The notes: generated by a model from the sequence alone, not told the origin. 64,000 nt of DNA from Mycobacterium sp. 141 (GCF_000382405.1 NZ_KB908258.1:62001-126000); one strand, 5' to 3'; shown: positions 42,640 through 53,782, counted from the stretch's first letter. Translations and numbers: made by a program.

Positions 42640-43977
42640 CTATCGGTCTAGCTGTCCCAGCCGCTCCAGCAGCAGCGCCTCGGCGGTCGCGGCCTTCTCC
42701 AACACGCCGAGGTGCAGGCTTTCGTTGATGCTGTGGGCCTGGGTGCCGGGATCTTCAACGCCGGTCACCAGGATCGTCGCGGCGGGGAACGCCGCGGCGA
42801 ACTCGGCGATGAACGGGATCGAGCCGCCCATGCCCATATCCACCGGATCGGTGCCCCATGCCTGCCGGAACGCGGCGCGGGTCGCGTCGTACACCGGGCC
42901 GCTGGCGTCGATGGCATACGGCTGCCCGACGTCGCCTGGCGTGACCGTCACTTGCGCACCCCACGGGGCGTGCTGCTGCAGATGACGTGTCAGCGCCTCA
43001 AGGTGGGCACGGGCGTCGCCGCCGGGTGCCACCCGCATGCTCACTTTCGCGCGGGCGCGTGGGATGAGGGTGTTGGACGATTTGTCGATGGGCGTGGTGT
43101 CGATGCCGATCACCGTGACGGCGGGTTTGGCCCACATACGTTGCACCACTGAGCCCGAGCCGATTTCGGACACCCCGTCGAGCAGACCGGATTCCTGGCG
43201 GACCCAGTCGTCACCGCGGTCGACGTCCGCGGCGGACGCCTCGTGCAGGCCGGCGACCGCGACGTTGCCGTCGTCATCGTGCAAGCTGGCCAGCAGCCGC
43301 ACCAGCACGCTCAGTGCGTCGGGCACCACCCCGCCCCACAAGCCCGAATGCAATCCGTGGTCCAGGGTGGCGACCTCGACGACGCAGTCCGCCAGCCCAC
43401 GCAGCGACACCGTCAGCGCAGGGGTTTCGGTGCTCCAGTTGTCCGAGTCCGCGATGACGATGACATCGGCGGCCAAGGCGTCATGATGGGCGGTCAACAG
43501 GGCTCCCAGCGATGGGGAACCGGACTCTTCTTCGCCTTCGACGAACACCGTCACGCCGACCGGGGGCTTGCCGTCGAAGGCCCTGATCGCGGCCAGATGC
43601 GTTGCGATACCGGCCTTGTCGTCGGCGGTGCCACGGCCGTAGAGCCGGCCGTCGCGCTCCTGCGGCTCGAACGGTGCCGAGTTCCATTGAGCGGGATCGC
43701 CTTCGGGCTGCACATCATGGTGGGCGTACAGCAGCACCGTGGGTGCCCCGGGCGGGGCCGGATAGTGCGCGATGACGGCGGGCGCACCGCCTTCGCTGAC
43801 GATCGTGACGTCAGGGAAACCCGCATCGGACAACAGCTTTGCGACAGCTTCGGCGCTGCGGGCCACCTCTCCGCGGCGGGCCGGGTCAGCCCATACCGAG
43901 GGGATGCGGACCAGATCCTCCAGATCGGCCCGCACCGACGGCAATATCTGTTGGATCCGCTGCACGACATCACTCAT
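42640..43977 (-). CDS. M20-family metallodipeptidase (Rv2522c-like)
   Basis: A 445-residue cytosolic zinc peptidase of family M20 that hydrolyses dipeptides or N-acylated amino acids. Metal-binding motifs are complete: VLLYAHHDVQPEG, LYGRGTADDKAG (Asp bridge), EGEEESGSPS with the catalytic base Glu and metal Glu, VIADSDNW and the C-terminal His in TQAHSINESL. The dimerisation lid domain is inserted between about residues 190 and 330. In M. tuberculosis this gene (Rv2522c) directly follows bcp in convergent orientation; here the polysaccharide island separates them. It precedes acpS by about 105 bases, in the same direction. Confidence 0.93.
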   Translation of the reverse strand: MSDVVQRIQQILPSVRADLEDLVRIPSVWADPARRGEVARSAEAVAKLLSDAGFPDVTIVSEGGAPAVIAHYPAPPGAPTVLLYAHHDVQPEGDPAQWNSAPFEPQERDGRLYGRGTADDKAGIATHLAAIRAFDGKPPVGVTVFVEGEEESGSPSLGALLTAHHDALAADVIVIADSDNWSTETPALTVSLRGLADCVVEVATLDHGLHSGLWGGVVPDALSVLVRLLASLHDDDGNVAVAGLHEASAADVDRGDDWVRQESGLLDGVSEIGSGSVVQRMWAKPAVTVIGIDTTPIDKSSNTLIPRARAKVSMRVAPGGDARAHLEALTRHLQQHAPWGAQVTVTPGDVGQPYAIDASGPVYDATRAAFRQAWGTDPVDMGMGGSIPFIAEFAAAFPAATILVTGVEDPGTQAHSINESLHLGVLEKAATAEALLLERLGQLDR

Positions 43978-44082
43978 GGTGATGACCCTAGCGTCACAGT
44001 CGAGCCCGGCGAGCGTGCGTGAAATGCTGACCGGACACGGCGTGTCGGGCGGCAGACGCGCACGCTCGCGGAGCTAGGGCTG

Positions 44083-44481
44083 CTAGGGCTCGAGTTCCTC
44101 GATGATCGCCACGGCGGCGGCGGTGTCCGCCTCGTGCGTGAGCGATACATGGATGGTCGTGTTCTCCAGGTGCCGGCCGATCTCACCCGACAGCCGGACC
44201 TTCGGACGGCCCCACATGTCGGTGACCACCTCGATGTCGCGGTGGATGTCCTCCGGCAGCATCGGCCGCTTGGAGAACCGCGACCCCGACCAGGCCTTGA
44301 TCACCGCCTCCTTGGCGGCCCACCGGGCCGCCAGGTGCCGGGCCGCCGAGGAACTCTTGTCCGCGGCGTCCCGGCGCTCACCTGGTGTGAACGTCTCGGC
44401 GAAAACCGTGCCTGGCCGATCAACCTGCTCAGCGAAATCCGGTATGGAAACCAGATCGATGCCTACTCCGACTATCGCCAC
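44083..44481 (-). CDS. acpS: Holo-[acyl-carrier-protein] synthase
   Basis: A 132-residue phosphopantetheinyl transferase, close to the 130 residues of M. tuberculosis AcpS. It attaches 4'-phosphopantetheine from CoA to the ACP domain of FAS-I. The signature VGIDLVSI with the metal-binding Asp, the helix RWAAKEAVIKAW with its Glu-Lys pair, and the C-terminal HVSLTHEADTAAAVAI strand are all intact. It lies 43 bases downstream of the fas stop in the same orientation, so synthase and activator are almost certainly co-transcribed. Confidence 0.97.
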   Translation of the reverse strand: MAIVGVGIDLVSIPDFAEQVDRPGTVFAETFTPGERRDAADKSSSAARHLAARWAAKEAVIKAWSGSRFSKRPMLPEDIHRDIEVVTDMWGRPKVRLSGEIGRHLENTTIHVSLTHEADTAAAVAIIEELEP

Positions 44482-44524
44482 CCAGCGACCTTAGCTCACG
44501 CCCTCTTGCTCTCCGCGCAAGCGC

Positions 44525-47500
44525 TCATCGCGCATAGAGATCGTCATTGCCAAGTCGAGCATCCGGGTCGAGCAACATGGCCGCTTCCTGGGGCTTTTCC
44601 GGCACATCGTGATCGAACCGGCGGTCGGCAGGCTTCTCGTACATCGGACGCCCACCGGCGATGGCCGAGGCCAACCGGCGCTGCCCGGCCAGCGTGCGCT
44701 GTTCGGCCCGCTTGCGGTAGCTCTCCCGTTCAGCGGGATCGAGCGAAGCGATGAACGCCTCCGGATGCACCAGCGCGACCAAACCCGACACGTGACCGAA
44801 CCCGAGGCTGGTCACCAGACCGGCCTTGAGCGGGAACTTGCCGCGCAGGTCCAGGGGCTCACGCACCCAGACGAAGTGGCCGGATGTGGCCAGCTCGTCG
44901 TCGACGCAGTCCAGGCTGCGGTTCGGCGGGATGACGCCGTCGCGCAGGATCTGGCACAGCCCCATCATCTGGAACACCGCGGCGCCGCCCTTGGCGTGCC
45001 CGGTCAACGACTTCTGGCTGACGATGAACAGCGGCGCACCCTCCGAGCGGCCCATCGAATCGGCCAGCCGCTCGTGCAGCTCGGTCTCGTTGGGATCGTT
45101 GGCCAACGTCGAGGTGTCGTGCTTGGAGATCACCGCGATGTCGTCGGCACCCACACCCAGCTTGGCCAGCGCACGGGACAGCGCCGAGTCCTTGCCGCCA
45201 CGGCCCGCACCCAGGGCGCCCAGGCCCGGGGCCGGGATCGAGGTGTGCACACCGTCGGCGAAGCTCTGCGCGTAGCCGATCACCGCCAGCACCGGCAGAC
45301 CCATCTTGGCGGCCAGGTCACCGCGGGCCAGCAGGATGGTGCCACCGCCCTGTGCCTCGAGGAACCCGAGCCGGCGCCGGTCGTTGGCGCGGGAGAACTT
45401 CGAGTCACTGATGCCCTTGGCCCGCATCGTCTCGGTGTCGGCGGTGGCCGCCATGTCACCGAAGCCGATGATGGCCTCCAGCGTCAGATCGTCGAAGCCG
45501 CCGGCCACCACCAGATCGGCCTTGCCCAGGCGGATCTTGTCGACGCCCTCCTCGACCGAGACCGCCGCGGTGGCGCATGCGCCGACCGGATGGACCATCG
45601 CGCCGTAGCCGCCGACGTAGGACTGCATGACGTGGGCCGCAACAACGTTCGGCAGCACCTCCTGCAGGATGTCGTTCGGCTTGGAGCGGCCCAGCAGGTT
45701 GCCGTGGTACATGGTCTGCATCGAGGTCATGCCACCCATACCGGTGCCCTGCGTGCTGGCCACCAGGCTCGGGTGCACCCAGCGCATCAGCTCGGTCGGC
45801 GTGAAGCCCGATGACAGGAACGCATCGACGGTCGCCACGATGTTCCACAGCGCCACCCGGTCGATGGAGCTGGCCATGTCCGGGGTGATGCCCCACACCG
45901 TCGGGTCGAACCCGGTGGGGATCTGCGCGCCGACGGTCCGCGACAGCTTGGTCTTGCGCGGCACCCGAATTTCGGTGCCCGCCTTGCGGATCACCTGCCA
46001 GTCACCGGAGTCCGGCACCGGCCGGGCCACGGTGTGCTCGGGATCGAAGGACACGAACGCCCGGGCGTCGGCCTCGCTGGACACGACGAACGAGAAATCC
46101 TTGTCCAGGAAGACGCTGACCAGCAGCGGCGAGGCGTGATCCGGATCGATCGCGCCGTCGTCGACGAACTCGCGGATGCCACAGCGCTCGACGACGGTGT
46201 CGTGGTAACGCTCCACGATCTCCGATTCGTCGACCAGCTCACCGGTTTCGGTGTCGTACCAGCCGGCCTTGGGATCGTCCTCCCACTTGACCAGTCCGGT
46301 TGTCCACGCCAGCTCCAGCACGCCGGCCGCCGACAACTCGCCGGAGACCTCCATCTCGTAACGGGTACGCGAGGAACCGTACGGGCCGAGCTCGGCACCG
46401 CCGACGATGACCACCAGATCGGCCGGGTCGACATCGAGGTTGTCGAAGACCGGCGCGGGCGCCGGGGCGTATCCGCGCGGCGGCGAGGGCAACGCGGCAA
46501 TAGTACCGCGATTGTCGCCGTCGGAAGCTCCGTCTTCTGATGCGGCAGCAGCCATCTCCTCGCGGGCCTTGGCGGCCAGCTCGGCCATGTCGATCTTGAT
46601 GTCGCCGAGACCACCGGTCAGGTCGACCTTGATCGGCGCATTCGCCGCGGCCACCTTCGACTCCACCGTGCACAGGTCCAGCAGCATGGCTGCCATCTCC
46701 GCACTGGTGTAGGTCGTCACGCCGGCCTCTTCGACCGCGCTGACGATGGCGTCGTTGTGACCCATCAGGCCCGTGCCCTTGGTCCAGCCGATCAGCGCGT
46801 GCGCCAGGGTGACTCGCTCGGCCCATGACGTCTCGGCGTTCCAGCGGTTCACCAGCGCGTCGAGCGCCGCCTTGGACTCGCCGTAGGCGCCGTCGCCACC
46901 GAACATGCCGCGGTTGGGCGAGCCCGGTAGCACCACGTGCAGGCGCGAAGCGATGTCACGGTCGGCGCCGATCCTGGACAGCCCACCGACGAGCCGCTCC
47001 ACGGCCCACAGCAGCACCTTCATCTCCATCTCGGAGCGCGAACCGGCCTCCGACAGATCCCCGGCCACGCGCGGTGCGGCGAACGGGAACAGCAGCGTCG
47101 GAGTCTGCGCGTCCTTGAGGTGAATGGATTGCGGCCCAAGGCTTTCGACCTGATCGCTCCCGACCCACTCGACCAGCTTGTCGATGTCGGAGTAGGACGC
47201 CATGTTGGCCGGAACCACCCACAGCGTGGCGCCGAAACGAGCGTTGTCGCGGTAGAGCTTCTTGTAGAAGGCCAACCGGTCGTCGTCGAGGCGCGAGGTG
47301 GTGGCGATGACGGTGGCACCACCGTCGAGCAGCTGCCCGACCACCGCGGAGGCGATCGAACCCTTCGAAGCACCGGTCACGACCGCGATCTCGTCACGGT
47401 AGCGGCCCTTGCCCGGGTTCTCGGCGCCCGCGGCAATGCGACCGAACAGCGACGCATGCACGTTGCGGCCGGCGGCAAGGGCCTTGCCCTGCCACCAATT

Positions 47501-50500
47501 CGCCTGGGTGCCAACCACATGCCCGGCACCTTCGAAGCGCTCGGACAGCCGCGGCCACTCCGAGTCGATCTCGCTCTCGTCGGCCAACCACAGCTTGGCC
47601 AGATCTTCACGGGCACTGGCCCACCGGTCGTCGAACACGACGGCCTTGCGGGCGTCGAACGTCGGCGCGACAAGTCGCGGCCAGTCCGAACCGAGTTCGG
47701 TGGTCACGAGGTCGATGAGCTCGGCGTCGGTTGCCGTCTCCGGGGCGGTTACGGCGTTGTCGAGCCCGAGCTGACCCAAGATCGTCCGCGCCGCGGCAGC
47801 CAGCACACCGTCACGTCCGGTGACCTTCTCGGCGAACTCGCCGAGCGCTGCCGAATCCACCACACCGCCACCGGCACCGCCGGCCGACGGCAACGCGACA
47901 GGCACACCACGCCGGGCCGCAATTGCCGCCACGGCCGCGTCGATCACCTTGTCGACGCTGGCGGCGTCGGCCAGCGCGCCGGGATGCAGGGCACCCAGGT
48001 CGCCGCCGCGCACGCTGTTGCCCTCGCGGGTGCCCAGCGCGACCTCGACGGTGACGTGCTTGGCCCAGCCTGCACCCAGCTCCCAGGTTTTGGTGATCCG
48101 CTCGGCGATGTAGGCCGGACGCTTGCCGGACGGACCGAACACGGTCCGCAACTGGTCGTTGATGGCGTCCGACAGCACCGGGCCGAATGGCTTATAGGTG
48201 CGGGCGAGCTTGCTCACCTGCCCCTTCAGCGCACCGAGGTCGGCTTCGGCGGCACCGTCGATGGCACCGAGGTTCAGCTCGGAGCCCAGGTCCACCAGCA
48301 GCTGGTTCCGGCGCGATGACGCGCCGTCGGTGATGGACTCGATGGAGTCCAGCCCTTCGATCTGATCGATGCGCATCTTGGCCGACAACGCGATGAGCGC
48401 CACGGTGGCGTCGGCGGCATCGAACGCGATGTCGTCGGGCCGTGGGCCACCGGACGCCGCGACCGGGGCTGCGGGTGCCGGGGCCGCCGCAGGAGTGGCC
48501 TCGGCGGCTCCAGCGGAGCCGGTGGACGGTTCTGCGGAACCTTCATCGACGTCGGGATCCGGCTCCGGATCGGTGTCAGTGGCGAACAGCACTGCCGCGT
48601 CGCGCTCGCTGTTGAGCACCTCGACGGTGCTGTGCGAGTACTCGGGCAGCTTGAGCGTGTTGGTCGCCAGACCGGCGACCGTCGGAGCCGACTTCACGCC
48701 GATCTCGACGAACCGCTCAACACCGAGACCGCCTGCGGCCTCCTCGATGAACAACAGGTCCTGCGTCTCGATCCAGCGCACCGGGCTGGCGAACTGCCAG
48801 GCCAACAGCTCGATGACGATCTTGCGGCACAGCTCCTTCGGCTTCTCGTTCCGCCAGGTGTCGTAGTCGGCGAGCACCTCGTCGAGCGGCTCGGCCGGAA
48901 CCAGGTCGCGGATCTCCTGAATGAAGTCCTTGTCCAGGGTGAACGGCCGTGGCACCAGGTTCGGGATGTACTTGCCGATGACCAGCTCGGGGTCGTTGTC
49001 GCGCGGCATGACGCGGTCCAGGCTGCGGCGGAAGTCGTCGACACCCACGCGCAGCACGCTGGAGTGGAAGGGCACGTCGACGCCAGGCACCAGGATGAAC
49101 GAGCGTCGGCCGCCACTGAGCTCGCGACGCCGCTCGACCTCTTCTTCCAGTGCCTCCAGACCGCGCACGGTACCGGCTATCGCGTACTGCGAACCACGCA
49201 GGTTGAAGTTCACGATCTGAAGAAATTCACCGGTATCCGCCGCGATTTGCGCGACGAAGTCCTTGACGTCGGCGTCGGGGAGATCGATCTGCGACGGCCG
49301 GATCGCGGCCAGCCGGTAGTTGGACCGGCCCTGCTCGTCACGCTCGACGATGTCGTGCATCTTGCCGCCGCGCGCGAACACCACCTCGAGCAGAGCTTCC
49401 AGCTCGTACACGCCGGAAACGCAAGCCAGTGCGGTGTATTCACCGACGGAGTGCCCGCAGGCGATGGCGCCCTCGACGAACGCGCCCTGTTCACGCATCT
49501 CGGCGACCTGAGCCGCCGCAACCGTCGCCATGGCGACCTGGGTGAACTGCGTCAGGAACAGCACACCGTCGGGATGGTGGTAGTGCACACCGGACGCGAT
49601 CAGGCTGGTCGGGTTGTCCCGCACCACGTGCAGGACCGAGAAGCCGAGGGTCTCGCGGGTGAACTTGTCCGCCGAGTCCCACACCTTGCGGGCGGCCTTG
49701 GACCGGGCCCGGACCTCCATGCCCATGCCCTTGTACTGGATACCCTGGCCGGGGAACGCATAGACGGTCTTGGGCGCGGCCAAGCGAGCGGTCGCCGACA
49801 TCACCAGGTCGGAGCCGACGCGCGCCTGCACCTCGAGTACCTCTGCGCCGACGTCGATTCCGACGCGATCGACGCGGAAGTCGACCTCATCGCCGGGCTT
49901 GACCATGCCCAGGAAGCGGGCAGTCCAGCCGATCAGCTTGGCCGGCGGAGCCGGCTTACCGTCGGTGGCGGTGGCCACGTGCTGGGCCGCGGCCGAGAGC
50001 CACATGCCGTGCACGATGGGCGAATCCAAGCCGGCCAGCAGCGCTGCTGCCCGGTCGGTGTGGATCGGGTTGTGGTCACCGGACACCGCGGCGAACGGCC
50101 GCATGTCGACCGGGGCGCCGATGGTGATGTCGCGGCGACGGCGACGCGGGGTGTCAGTGGCGTTGTCGGAGATGGCGCCACCGGCCTTGACCGGGTCAGC
50201 CAGCTCGGCGTCGCCGGTGCGGCCACGGATGGCGAACCGCTCCTCGAGCGTGGCCAGCACCGTTCCGTCGGCAGCCTTCACGACCACCGAAACCGGGACC
50301 ACCCGACCCACCTCGGTGTCATAGGCGGCCGAAGCCGTTGCGGCGACGGTCAATTCGGCCTGCTCCGACGGCAGCGAAGCGTGCAGCTGCGCGGCGTGGT
50401 CCAGGTGCACCAGGCTCAGCAGACCCTCGACGACCGGGAATCCGTCGTCGGTGAGAGCCGATCCGATCGCCGCGAACACCGCGGGCCAGCACCGGCCGAC

Positions 50501-53500
50501 CAGTGCATCGGGGACCACGGTCAGCGTCGGGGCCAGTGGTGCACCGAAGGTCGCGGTCACGCCGGTGTGGTCAGCGACCTCCTCGGGATCCCAGGCGACC
50601 GTCACGGTGGCGGTGGAGTCGATCACCGGCGGCAGCGCATCAGGGCCGTTGACGCCTGCGGCGATGGCCAGCACCGATCGCATCGCGGTCGAGGCGTCCT
50701 CGACCGAAACGATCGGGGCTCCGCCGCTGTGCACGGCGTCGGTCAGGCTGAACCGGATCTCGATCCAGGTACCCGACAGCGGCACCGAGAGCACGACGTG
50801 CGTGTCGTCGACCACCTCAAGCCGAGCCCCGGTCGAAGGATGAGTAGCGGAACGGTTTGCCGACCCTTCGCGGACCTGCCAGTCGCCAGGCGCGGCGATG
50901 CGGTGTACCGGGTTGGTGGCGGTACGCCCGGCCCACAGCACGTCGGGAGCATCGAGCAGTACGGCCAGCGGACCGGACACGCCGGCGCGGCGGGCCCGTC
51001 GGGACAGCGCAGGCACCGGCTGGGCGCCCGACGACAGCGCCTCGTCGACGGCGGCCTGCTCGAAGCGGTCGAGCAGCTCGCCGACGGGCTCGTCGACACG
51101 GGTGATACCGGCGACCGCGGCGGTGCCGGGGATGACGCACACCTGGTCGGCCGTGTAGCGGGCATCGTGGGCCTGCCACAGCGAGTCACTGCGCCACCAG
51201 CGGCGCACATCCTTGTCGATGACCGGCACAAAGTTGACCGGCTTGCCCAGCATCTTGCACAGCTCCGTGAAGAACGGGACGTCGGCCGGGTGCAGCTGCA
51301 CCGATGCGGCATCCGGGTAGGCGCCGACCAGGGCGGCCAGCGCGGCCTTGGGATCCTCGAGTAGCGCCTCGTTGTCGAACAGCGTCTCGACCGGACCGAA
51401 ATCCTGTGCGTGCAAACGCCCTTCGGCACGCTTGAGCATCTGCTCGAAGCGGTCGCGCCAGGTGATGTCCAGCCACGGCGAGTTATCCCGCTTGGTGTCG
51501 GCGGTGCTGTTGCCGTCCCCGATGGCCAGCTCCACGTAGCGGCGCAACCACTGCAGGTAGGTCATGTCGGCGACGTTGCCGAAGTAGGGCTTGGCCGTGT
51601 CGGCCATGGCCGCGATGATCTCGTCGCGACGCTCCGCGACCGCGTCGGCGTCGCCGGCCACCTCGTCGAGCAACCGGCCGCAGCGTGACGCGGTGTTGTC
51701 GATCTCGTGGATGTCGGCGCCGAGCTGGCTGCGCCCGGAGGCCATGCCGCCCTGGGCTTTTCCGGCACCCACCCACTGGTCGGTGCCCTGGGTCGCCACC
51801 AGGAGCTCCTTGACCTGGGGACTGGTGGTCGCCTCCAGCGTGGCCATCGCGGCCGTGCCGACGAGGATGCCGTCGATCGGCATCAGCGGGTAGCCGTGGC
51901 CGACCGACCAGCGGCCGGACAGGTACTCGGCGGCCTGCTCGGGCGTACCGATGCCGCCGCCGACGCAGATGGTGATGTTGGACCGGCTACGCAGCTCCGA
52001 GTAGGTGGTCAGCAGCAGGTCGTCGAGGTCCTCCCACGAGTGGTGGCCACCGGCGCGGCCGCCTTCGATGTGCACGATCACCGGCTTGGTGGGGGTCTCG
52101 GCGGCGATCCGGATCACCGAGCGGATCTGCTCGATGGTGCCCGGCTTGAACACCACGTGGCTGAGGCCGGCGTCGTTGAGTTCGTCGATCAGCTCGACGG
52201 CCTCTTCCAGATCGGGGATACCCGCGCTGACGACGACGCCGTCGATCGGGGCACCCGACTGCCGGGCCTTCTGCACCAGGCGCTTGCCGCCGACCTGGAG
52301 CTTCCACAGGTAGGGGTCCAGGAACAGAGTGTTGAACTGGATCGCGCGGCCGGGCTCCAGCAGCGTGGTCAGCTCGGTCATGCGGTCATCGAATATGCCC
52401 TCGGTGACCTGACCACCGCCGGCCAGCTCGGCCCAGTGGCCAGCATTGGCGGCGGCCGCGACGATCTTGGCGTCGACGGTCGTCGGGGTCATACCGGCGA
52501 GCAGGATCGGCGAGCGCCCGGTGAGCCGGGTGAACTTGGTCTCGAGCTTGACCGAGCCGTCGGGCAGCGACACCAGGGTCGGGGTGTAGCTGGACCACGG
52601 GCGGGCAACCTCGGGCACCGCGCCGATGGTGAACAGGTTGCGCTGGCCCCCACGCGTGGCGGCGGGCACGATGCCCACGCCGAGCCCGCGGATGACGGGG
52701 GCGGTCAGCCGGGTGAGGATGTCGCCGGGGCCCAGGTCGAGAATCCAGCGGGCGCCTGCCGAGTGCACGTCGGTGATCTCTTCGACCCAGTCCACCTGGT
52801 CGACCAGGATCGACTCGGTCATCGCCTTGGCGAGCGTGACGTCGAGGCCCACGGCCTCGGCCCAGCGGCCGACGATCTCGATGCCGTCGGACAAACGTGG
52901 GGTATGGAAGCCGACCTCGACCTGGACCGGGTCGAACACCGGCGCGAACACCGCGCCGCCGCGGACTTTGCTCTTGCGCTCGGCCTCTTCCTTCTCGGCG
53001 ATCTGGGTGCAGTACAGCTCGAACCGGGAGAGCTGCTCGGGCGTGCCGGTGATGACGACCGAACGACGGCCGTTGCGGATGGACAGCACCGGCGGCAGCA
53101 CGGTGCGGACATCCTGAGAGAACTCCGCGAGCAGTTCGTAGATGCGCTCGGGCTCGGCGTTGGTGACCGAGACCATCGGCGGCCGGTCGCCCAGCACGGT
53201 GATACCGCGCCTGCGGGCCACGAGTGTGCCTGCGGCACCGATCAGCTGGGCCAACGCGAGCAACTCGACATCCTTGGCACCGCCGGCCTTGAGCGCCTCG
53301 ACGGCCAGCACGCCCTGGGAGTGCCCCACGACCGCCACCGGCGGGGTGGCGGTCAGGTCCATCCCCTGACGGGCCAGGGCGCGAATGGCGGCGATCTGGG
53401 TCAGCAGCACGCCCGGCACCGACACCGCGGCCGACGTCAGCTGCTTGACCGACGGCACGGGCTCTTCGGAGGCCAGCGCGCGGACCCAATGCAGCGGGTC

Positions 53501-53782
53501 GAAGCCGATGGGCCGGACCACGACGAGTTCGGCGGCGACGGGCTCCAGCATCAGCTCGGCCTCACCGGCCAGGGTCGCCAGCTCGGCTTCGATCCCGGCG
53601 GAGGACACCAGTTCCTCAAGGGTCTCCAGCCAAGCGCTGCCCTGACCGCCGAAAGCCACCGCATACGGTTCGCCAGCGCTGAGCCGGTCGACAAGTGCGT
53701 GGGTGGAGTCGATCGGCAGTCCGTCGGATCCAGACTCGTTGTTCCAACCGGCGGACACTCGGTCGTGTTCGTAGATCGTCAC
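44525..53782 (-). CDS. fas: Type I fatty acid synthase (FAS-I)
   Basis: A 3085-residue multifunctional enzyme making the C16-C26 acyl-CoAs that feed membrane lipids and mycolic acids. Domain order is as expected: acyltransferase (VAVVGHSQGVLAVEA, near residue 155), enoyl reductase with FMN site (CVGGGIGTPEQAAEYLS), dehydratase (SGDHNPIHTDRAAALLAG and PIVHGMW), malonyl/palmitoyl transferase (ACGHSVGEYTALACVSG), acyl carrier protein (SITDGASSRRNQLLVDLGSE, phosphopantetheine serine in GASS), ketoreductase (AVVTGASKGSIASAVVG) and ketosynthase (HPVGACATAAVSVEEG, active-site Cys, then HDTSTLANDPNETE and SLTGHAKGGAAVFQ). Length agrees with about 3069 in M. tuberculosis. GTG start at 53782 with GAGGAG upstream. 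Confidence 0.98.
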   Translation of the reverse strand: MTIYEHDRVSAGWNNESGSDGLPIDSTHALVDRLSAGEPYAVAFGGQGSAWLETLEELVSSAGIEAELATLAGEAELMLEPVAAELVVVRPIGFDPLHWVRALASEEPVPSVKQLTSAAVSVPGVLLTQIAAIRALARQGMDLTATPPVAVVGHSQGVLAVEALKAGGAKDVELLALAQLIGAAGTLVARRRGITVLGDRPPMVSVTNAEPERIYELLAEFSQDVRTVLPPVLSIRNGRRSVVITGTPEQLSRFELYCTQIAEKEEAERKSKVRGGAVFAPVFDPVQVEVGFHTPRLSDGIEIVGRWAEAVGLDVTLAKAMTESILVDQVDWVEEITDVHSAGARWILDLGPGDILTRLTAPVIRGLGVGIVPAATRGGQRNLFTIGAVPEVARPWSSYTPTLVSLPDGSVKLETKFTRLTGRSPILLAGMTPTTVDAKIVAAAANAGHWAELAGGGQVTEGIFDDRMTELTTLLEPGRAIQFNTLFLDPYLWKLQVGGKRLVQKARQSGAPIDGVVVSAGIPDLEEAVELIDELNDAGLSHVVFKPGTIEQIRSVIRIAAETPTKPVIVHIEGGRAGGHHSWEDLDDLLLTTYSELRSRSNITICVGGGIGTPEQAAEYLSGRWSVGHGYPLMPIDGILVGTAAMATLEATTSPQVKELLVATQGTDQWVGAGKAQGGMASGRSQLGADIHEIDNTASRCGRLLDEVAGDADAVAERRDEIIAAMADTAKPYFGNVADMTYLQWLRRYVELAIGDGNSTADTKRDNSPWLDITWRDRFEQMLKRAEGRLHAQDFGPVETLFDNEALLEDPKAALAALVGAYPDAASVQLHPADVPFFTELCKMLGKPVNFVPVIDKDVRRWWRSDSLWQAHDARYTADQVCVIPGTAAVAGITRVDEPVGELLDRFEQAAVDEALSSGAQPVPALSRRARRAGVSGPLAVLLDAPDVLWAGRTATNPVHRIAAPGDWQVREGSANRSATHPSTGARLEVVDDTHVVLSVPLSGTWIEIRFSLTDAVHSGGAPIVSVEDASTAMRSVLAIAAGVNGPDALPPVIDSTATVTVAWDPEEVADHTGVTATFGAPLAPTLTVVPDALVGRCWPAVFAAIGSALTDDGFPVVEGLLSLVHLDHAAQLHASLPSEQAELTVAATASAAYDTEVGRVVPVSVVVKAADGTVLATLEERFAIRGRTGDAELADPVKAGGAISDNATDTPRRRRRDITIGAPVDMRPFAAVSGDHNPIHTDRAAALLAGLDSPIVHGMWLSAAAQHVATATDGKPAPPAKLIGWTARFLGMVKPGDEVDFRVDRVGIDVGAEVLEVQARVGSDLVMSATARLAAPKTVYAFPGQGIQYKGMGMEVRARSKAARKVWDSADKFTRETLGFSVLHVVRDNPTSLIASGVHYHHPDGVLFLTQFTQVAMATVAAAQVAEMREQGAFVEGAIACGHSVGEYTALACVSGVYELEALLEVVFARGGKMHDIVERDEQGRSNYRLAAIRPSQIDLPDADVKDFVAQIAADTGEFLQIVNFNLRGSQYAIAGTVRGLEALEEEVERRRELSGGRRSFILVPGVDVPFHSSVLRVGVDDFRRSLDRVMPRDNDPELVIGKYIPNLVPRPFTLDKDFIQEIRDLVPAEPLDEVLADYDTWRNEKPKELCRKIVIELLAWQFASPVRWIETQDLLFIEEAAGGLGVERFVEIGVKSAPTVAGLATNTLKLPEYSHSTVEVLNSERDAAVLFATDTDPEPDPDVDEGSAEPSTGSAGAAEATPAAAPAPAAPVAASGGPRPDDIAFDAADATVALIALSAKMRIDQIEGLDSIESITDGASSRRNQLLVDLGSELNLGAIDGAAEADLGALKGQVSKLARTYKPFGPVLSDAINDQLRTVFGPSGKRPAYIAERITKTWELGAGWAKHVTVEVALGTREGNSVRGGDLGALHPGALADAASVDKVIDAAVAAIAARRGVPVALPSAGGAGGGVVDSAALGEFAEKVTGRDGVLAAAARTILGQLGLDNAVTAPETATDAELIDLVTTELGSDWPRLVAPTFDARKAVVFDDRWASAREDLAKLWLADESEIDSEWPRLSERFEGAGHVVGTQANWWQGKALAAGRNVHASLFGRIAAGAENPGKGRYRDEIAVVTGASKGSIASAVVGQLLDGGATVIATTSRLDDDRLAFYKKLYRDNARFGATLWVVPANMASYSDIDKLVEWVGSDQVESLGPQSIHLKDAQTPTLLFPFAAPRVAGDLSEAGSRSEMEMKVLLWAVERLVGGLSRIGADRDIASRLHVVLPGSPNRGMFGGDGAYGESKAALDALVNRWNAETSWAERVTLAHALIGWTKGTGLMGHNDAIVSAVEEAGVTTYTSAEMAAMLLDLCTVESKVAAANAPIKVDLTGGLGDIKIDMAELAAKAREEMAAAASEDGASDGDNRGTIAALPSPPRGYAPAPAPVFDNLDVDPADLVVIVGGAELGPYGSSRTRYEMEVSGELSAAGVLELAWTTGLVKWEDDPKAGWYDTETGELVDESEIVERYHDTVVERCGIREFVDDGAIDPDHASPLLVSVFLDKDFSFVVSSEADARAFVSFDPEHTVARPVPDSGDWQVIRKAGTEIRVPRKTKLSRTVGAQIPTGFDPTVWGITPDMASSIDRVALWNIVATVDAFLSSGFTPTELMRWVHPSLVASTQGTGMGGMTSMQTMYHGNLLGRSKPNDILQEVLPNVVAAHVMQSYVGGYGAMVHPVGACATAAVSVEEGVDKIRLGKADLVVAGGFDDLTLEAIIGFGDMAATADTETMRAKGISDSKFSRANDRRRLGFLEAQGGGTILLARGDLAAKMGLPVLAVIGYAQSFADGVHTSIPAPGLGALGAGRGGKDSALSRALAKLGVGADDIAVISKHDTSTLANDPNETELHERLADSMGRSEGAPLFIVSQKSLTGHAKGGAAVFQMMGLCQILRDGVIPPNRSLDCVDDELATSGHFVWVREPLDLRGKFPLKAGLVTSLGFGHVSGLVALVHPEAFIASLDPAERESYRKRAEQRTLAGQRRLASAIAGGRPMYEKPADRRFDHDVPEKPQEAAMLLDPDARLGNDDLYAR